Part shown: one piece after another, positions 60,641 to 64,000 of the stretch
Position numbering within the stretch: position 1 is the stretch's first letter
Layout of the letters: each line of letters starts with the position of its first letter
NCBI GenBank assembly: GCA_021234155.1
Contig: JAJEKV010000020.1
Coordinates: forward strand, 20,513,018-20,577,017
Length of the DNA: 64,000 nt
Direction: 5' to 3'
From: Isoetes taiwanensis
Lineage: Eukaryota > Streptophyta > Lycopodiopsida > Isoetales > Isoetaceae
Translations under genes and position numbers: made by a program
Notes under the pieces: generated by a model
Told to the model about the DNA's origin: nothing
The model's database searches: none
What the model saw: only the letters and a program-made list of their open reading frames with translations

Positions 60641-60699
60641 GATACAAATACTCCTATGTTATGCACAGATAAGGTTGGTTTGGATACAAATACTCTATT
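60616..60699. repeat. 41-bp tandem duplication
   Basis: tgttctgcacagataaggtt plus ggtttgatacaaatactccta is repeated at 60,657 with two small changes. Confidence 0.9.
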
Positions 60700-61261
60700 G
60701 GCAGTGCTATGGGGAATCTGATGGGGCTTGAAGGAAACAAGTGTGTTGATGTAATTTCAATGACAATACCATTGCCTCTGATGCTGAGGTAGAAATTATT
60801 GGTTCCAAGGTTTAACCAAGGCAATCAGGCTTCAAGCATCACACTACCATGGAGACCAACAACTACACACCAAATCTAGAGACATCGGTCCTATTCAAGC
60901 ATTTCAGGTTCGAGATCTTGTAACTTATGTTGTGCCTATGAATTAATGTCCCCCTAAATAGGTGGGGTATAGATTTAATAAAAGGTCTATCTAGCATTCT
61001 TAAAAATTAATCTAGACAGATGCTTCATGTTTTTAAGGAAATAGTCCTACCTTATCTTTTATTGGTCGGTTTTAACTAGACCCTAAAAATGGGTACAAAT
61101 CAGATGTTTAAACCCCTCAAAAAATTAACATATGTTTAAATCCCCACAAACTTAACATGTAATATGTAGGTTTCATGTCCTAACATCTTTTCCTATATCA
61201 TCCATGTAGAATTATATGCATTGCTATCATTGTTTTAATTTATAGTGATATTCTTTGTTCA
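60700..61261. other. Gene-free stretch
   Basis: AT-rich sequence with no recognised feature. Confidence 0.4.
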
Positions 61262-61850
61262 TTTTTTTTTCAAGAACGACAAACTTTATTGAAACTCCAA
61301 GCCAAAAGCAAAATACAAATGCAGAGTGGAATAAAGTCTCGAGGATAATCATGATCCACCGAAAGTAGAACCACCAAAATTATGCATAAGACAAAGACAC
61401 TCAAATATGATTCAAATATCAACCGCCGCTTAGCAGAGCAAGCGAAGAACAATGGTATGCCTTAGCGATTCTAGCTTGAAGGCCCCGAGGACAACCGCAG
61501 GAGGAATATCCAAACCCCGAAGATACACGCCTTCAAGGCCCGTGATGGACCACAACAACCATCCTGATGCTAAATGAAATGCTTGGCCCCGCAACTTATT
61601 CCAAGCATCCGGATAAATAGCTAGAAGCACTTGTCAATTTTGTCAATGTCACATGAAAAAGAAAGCAGCCTAAGACCAAACAGCCGAGATGAACACATAA
61701 AAAAGAAACAATGCTCAATGGTCTCCTCCCTTTGCTTGCACAGTGGGCAGAGTGCTGACACTCGAGGATCAAATCTGTGGACAAGCACGTTCACACGAGT
61801 TGTGGTCTTCTGGACTGGTTCATCTCTGGATGGTAATTTTAAAGCCTAAG
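61262..61850 (-). mobile_element. LINE 3' end, reverse orientation
   Basis: The T-run at 61,262-61,271 is the poly(A) tail on the minus strand. Reading inward, the minus strand shows TTRVNVLVHRFDPRVSALCP followed by LCKQREETIEHCFFF, the zf-RVT part of plant LINEs with the C-x2-C and H-C residues preserved, then AKHFI and HQDGCCGPSRA. It is homologous to 4,240-4,773 and better preserved. It is 5'-truncated. Confidence 0.85.
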
Positions 61851-62561
61851 ATGAGGGCATAATTGCTTAAACAATGCATGTGATGGAATATTGCTACTGA
61901 ATAGACTTCAATCTCTAAGTCTAAGTGCTGCCATATGCAGCCTAGACTGAACTTTACTCTAACTTCTCTTTTTTTGCTTTTTAAATTTCATGTGTATCAG
62001 GCAGAGTGAAGGGGATAACTCAAAAGATCCCATGACACCTGCTAGTGATTCCATGATTATCCAGTAGGCTAATTTTTGGTTGGCTTACTACATGTAATAG
62101 GATCTTTTGCTTTTGCAATCGATATATGTTCAGACACATACATGGAACGCCTCACATATGAAGACTTTATTCAAATCTGTAGAACCTCTATTTGTCTATT
62201 ATTTTATTTTTCTATCATTCTTAGACTATGTTTTGAATTAGCTTATGTGCATAAACTCCGTAAGATCAATTTCATGATCTTAATGTAAAACTAAGTTTAC
62301 CATTTCTAATATCAAGTAGTTTTGATTCTGCTTTTAATAGTCTATGGTACCAAATCAACGCTTTTAAAATTGCTTACATCTCCAGATATTCTAAGACCAA
62401 GCTAATTGAAGACTAATTTCTCAAACAAGTTTTGGTTTTAAATGTCTTGACTTGTCTTGACAAAGGTTTTTACTTGCTTTCAGCCCATGGTTTAACCTAG
62501 GGCTTTGATTTGGTATACCTTATGGTGTTTACTTCTAACTTGTTTATCTCGATCTTTATAG
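61851..62561. other. Gene-free or intron-like stretch
   Basis: AT-rich sequence. A possible short exon at 62,001-62,067 (QSEGDNSKDPMTPASDSMII after a cag acceptor, stop at 62,065) is weak. Long T-rich stretches fit introns. Confidence 0.3.
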
Positions 62562-62708
62562 GAATACAAAGTTTCCAATGATGAGGAAGCCAACAAACAA
62601 TGGATTAAAGAATTGACGCTACTACATTACAATGAGTGTGGAGTTGAAAGCCCTAACTTTGTTGTTCAAACAATTTTAGCCCCATCAAATCCAAGAGCAT
62701 TCACTTAA
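62562..62708 (+). CDS. Possible 3'-terminal exon, unrecognised protein
   Basis: A polypyrimidine-rich acceptor (gatctttatag) is followed by an open stretch EYKVSNDEEANKQWIKELTL, LHYNECGVESPNFVVQTILA and PSNPRAFT, then TAA. The composition looks protein-like. No upstream exon was secured and no family was recognised, so it may be a gene fragment. Confidence 0.3.
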   Translation, partial: EYKVSNDEEANKQWIKELTLLHYNECGVESPNFVVQTILAPSNPRAFT

Positions 62709-64000
62709 TATATCACTTTTGAGAAATATTCTAAATGTAAGGATCTCGCTGGTCTCAATCTATAATGAGATGCCCACAATTCTCTTCAAATGTAACATGT
62801 GCCGAGGATAAAGTCGGTAGGGTTTTATGATTGGTCTTACTAAGCAATAAAAAGCCAAATCCAGATTACACCCCTCACTTTTGAAACCCATGTATCCCCG
62901 CCAAGCATTCTTTGCCAAACCGGGCTTTTTCGATAATAATCTATCCCAAGAGGATTTTCTTAGCCTTGGCAACCCAATCTATCTATCTATATATAATACT
63001 AATGGAGTTTTGGGATAATCTGTATGCCATCTTGGCCGCTGACTTTTCCCTAATTTACTCGATCCCTTGATTTTTAATCTGCTTTTGTTTCACGACACTA
63101 TGAAATAGGTAATAATGATGCCATTATTGGAGAAAATTCACATCGGGAGAGCTGGTTGTGTAGCTTTAATTGTAATGCATCATTAGAGAACAACAAGATG
63201 TAAGTTTCCAATTACAACCTGTAAGTCTTTGTGGTATGTAGCTCTATCACATATCTCAATTTGTAGGCATCTTTGATGTTTATATTGTGGGCATCTTTGA
63301 CGTTTATAGATTGATGGTGTTTGATCGAAAGCAGAATCAATCAAAAAGACAAGGCTTTTGCTTCCATTAGAGTAAACTCAAATTGAAAGTGCCGCCATGT
63401 AGGTGTGATCTTAATGCATTATTAAAGAACAACAAGATGTGAGTTCCTCAATTAAAATATTTGGCTCATTCCCTGCATGTAGCTCTAAAATATGTAATCT
63501 AAATTTGTGGGCATCTTTGACGTAGTAAAGGTTTGTATGGATAAGGTTGTATTCCTCGTTAGTATCATTAGGGTGAAGCCATATGAATAAAAAAATAATG
63601 CGCCATTTTGTGGACATGTCATCCTTAAAGAATCAAGAAAATCGTGGTACGTACTTAGAGAAGATATATCTTGGTGCATCCGATTTGGTTTTGATTGTGA
63701 AAGCTGCAGTTTCGGCAATGCTCATGGAAAAAAGACGCTCTAACTGATGCCTTCCTCGAATTGGTACTACTCCTATTTCGAATTGACTACATCGATATAA
63801 CATGTATGAATTTCTACCGCCAATGTCATGCTCTATTGAGGCCTTTTAGGTAGAATAATTCTAAATGATCTACATTGACTTCGCCGCTTATCCTTCTTCA
63901 TCATGCCTCTATTAGTTATGGCCGGAACTTCATGATTAATAGCAATGGAAGGCTACTATGTATTTTCTATAGATGCACCAAATTTCCAATCGAGATATTC
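62709..64000. other. Gene-free stretch with a diverged direct repeat
   Basis: Two related segments lie at about 63,165-63,300 and 63,405-63,525: attagagaacaacaagatgt and attaaagaacaacaagatgt, then catgtagctcta, then ttgtaggcatctttgatgtt and ttgtgggcatctttgacgta. The minus-strand frame at 62,760-62,972 contains WDRLLSKKPGLAKNAWRGYM, reminiscent of a LINE C-terminal block, but I could not confirm it. Confidence 0.45.

Overview
The window is nuclear DNA of a land plant. It holds spliced genes with GT-AG introns, a phosphoribulokinase with an N-terminal plastid-targeting extension and the thioredoxin-regulated cysteines, a 13-exon family-1 glycosidase and a pentatricopeptide-repeat pseudogene, set among many LINE, Copia, CACTA and tRNA-related repeats. 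The high LINE share suggests a large-genome plant and perhaps a non-flowering lineage such as a fern, but the sequence alone does not settle the species.

Layout. 1-4,773: a degraded LINE split by a later retroposon with a perfect 16-bp target duplication. 4,774-11,700: mostly gene-free, with a PPR pseudogene (minus strand), a regular heat-shock-element-like array, a tRNA-like segment and several tandem repeats. 11,744-13,921: a 5'-truncated LINE whose 725-codon reverse-transcriptase frame is still open. 13,930-24,400: dispersed repeats, a probable hAT-like remnant, two related LINE copies and tandem repeats. 24,419-26,888 (minus): the plastid phosphoribulokinase gene, five exons, 410 codons, intact; it is the one clearly functional gene.

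27,985-48,057 is a nest of insertions. A dispersed repeat with tRNA-like boxes was split by two elements. One is a non-autonomous LTR retrotransposon (28,077-39,245; TSD TGTGC) whose left LTR was later hit by an 8-kb CACTA element (28,128-36,124; TSD GGG). The right LTR keeps the uninterrupted site. The other is a 7.7-kb terminal-inverted-repeat element of unassigned class (39,617-47,297). It carries a decayed DDE-type protein on one strand and an FCP1/HAD phosphatase-like protein on the other, and it is the best candidate here for something not well described.

48,058-64,000: unassigned exon-like stretches, a small retroposon with a 16-bp target duplication, a decayed Ty1/Copia element (52,221-56,928), a family-1 beta-glucosidase gene with conserved exon layout but at least five frame breaks (57,478-59,891, minus), a reverse-oriented LINE 3' end and gene-poor sequence. 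The genes do not form an operon-like set. Phosphoribulokinase serves the Calvin cycle; the remaining recognisable coding sequence is transposon-derived or broken.
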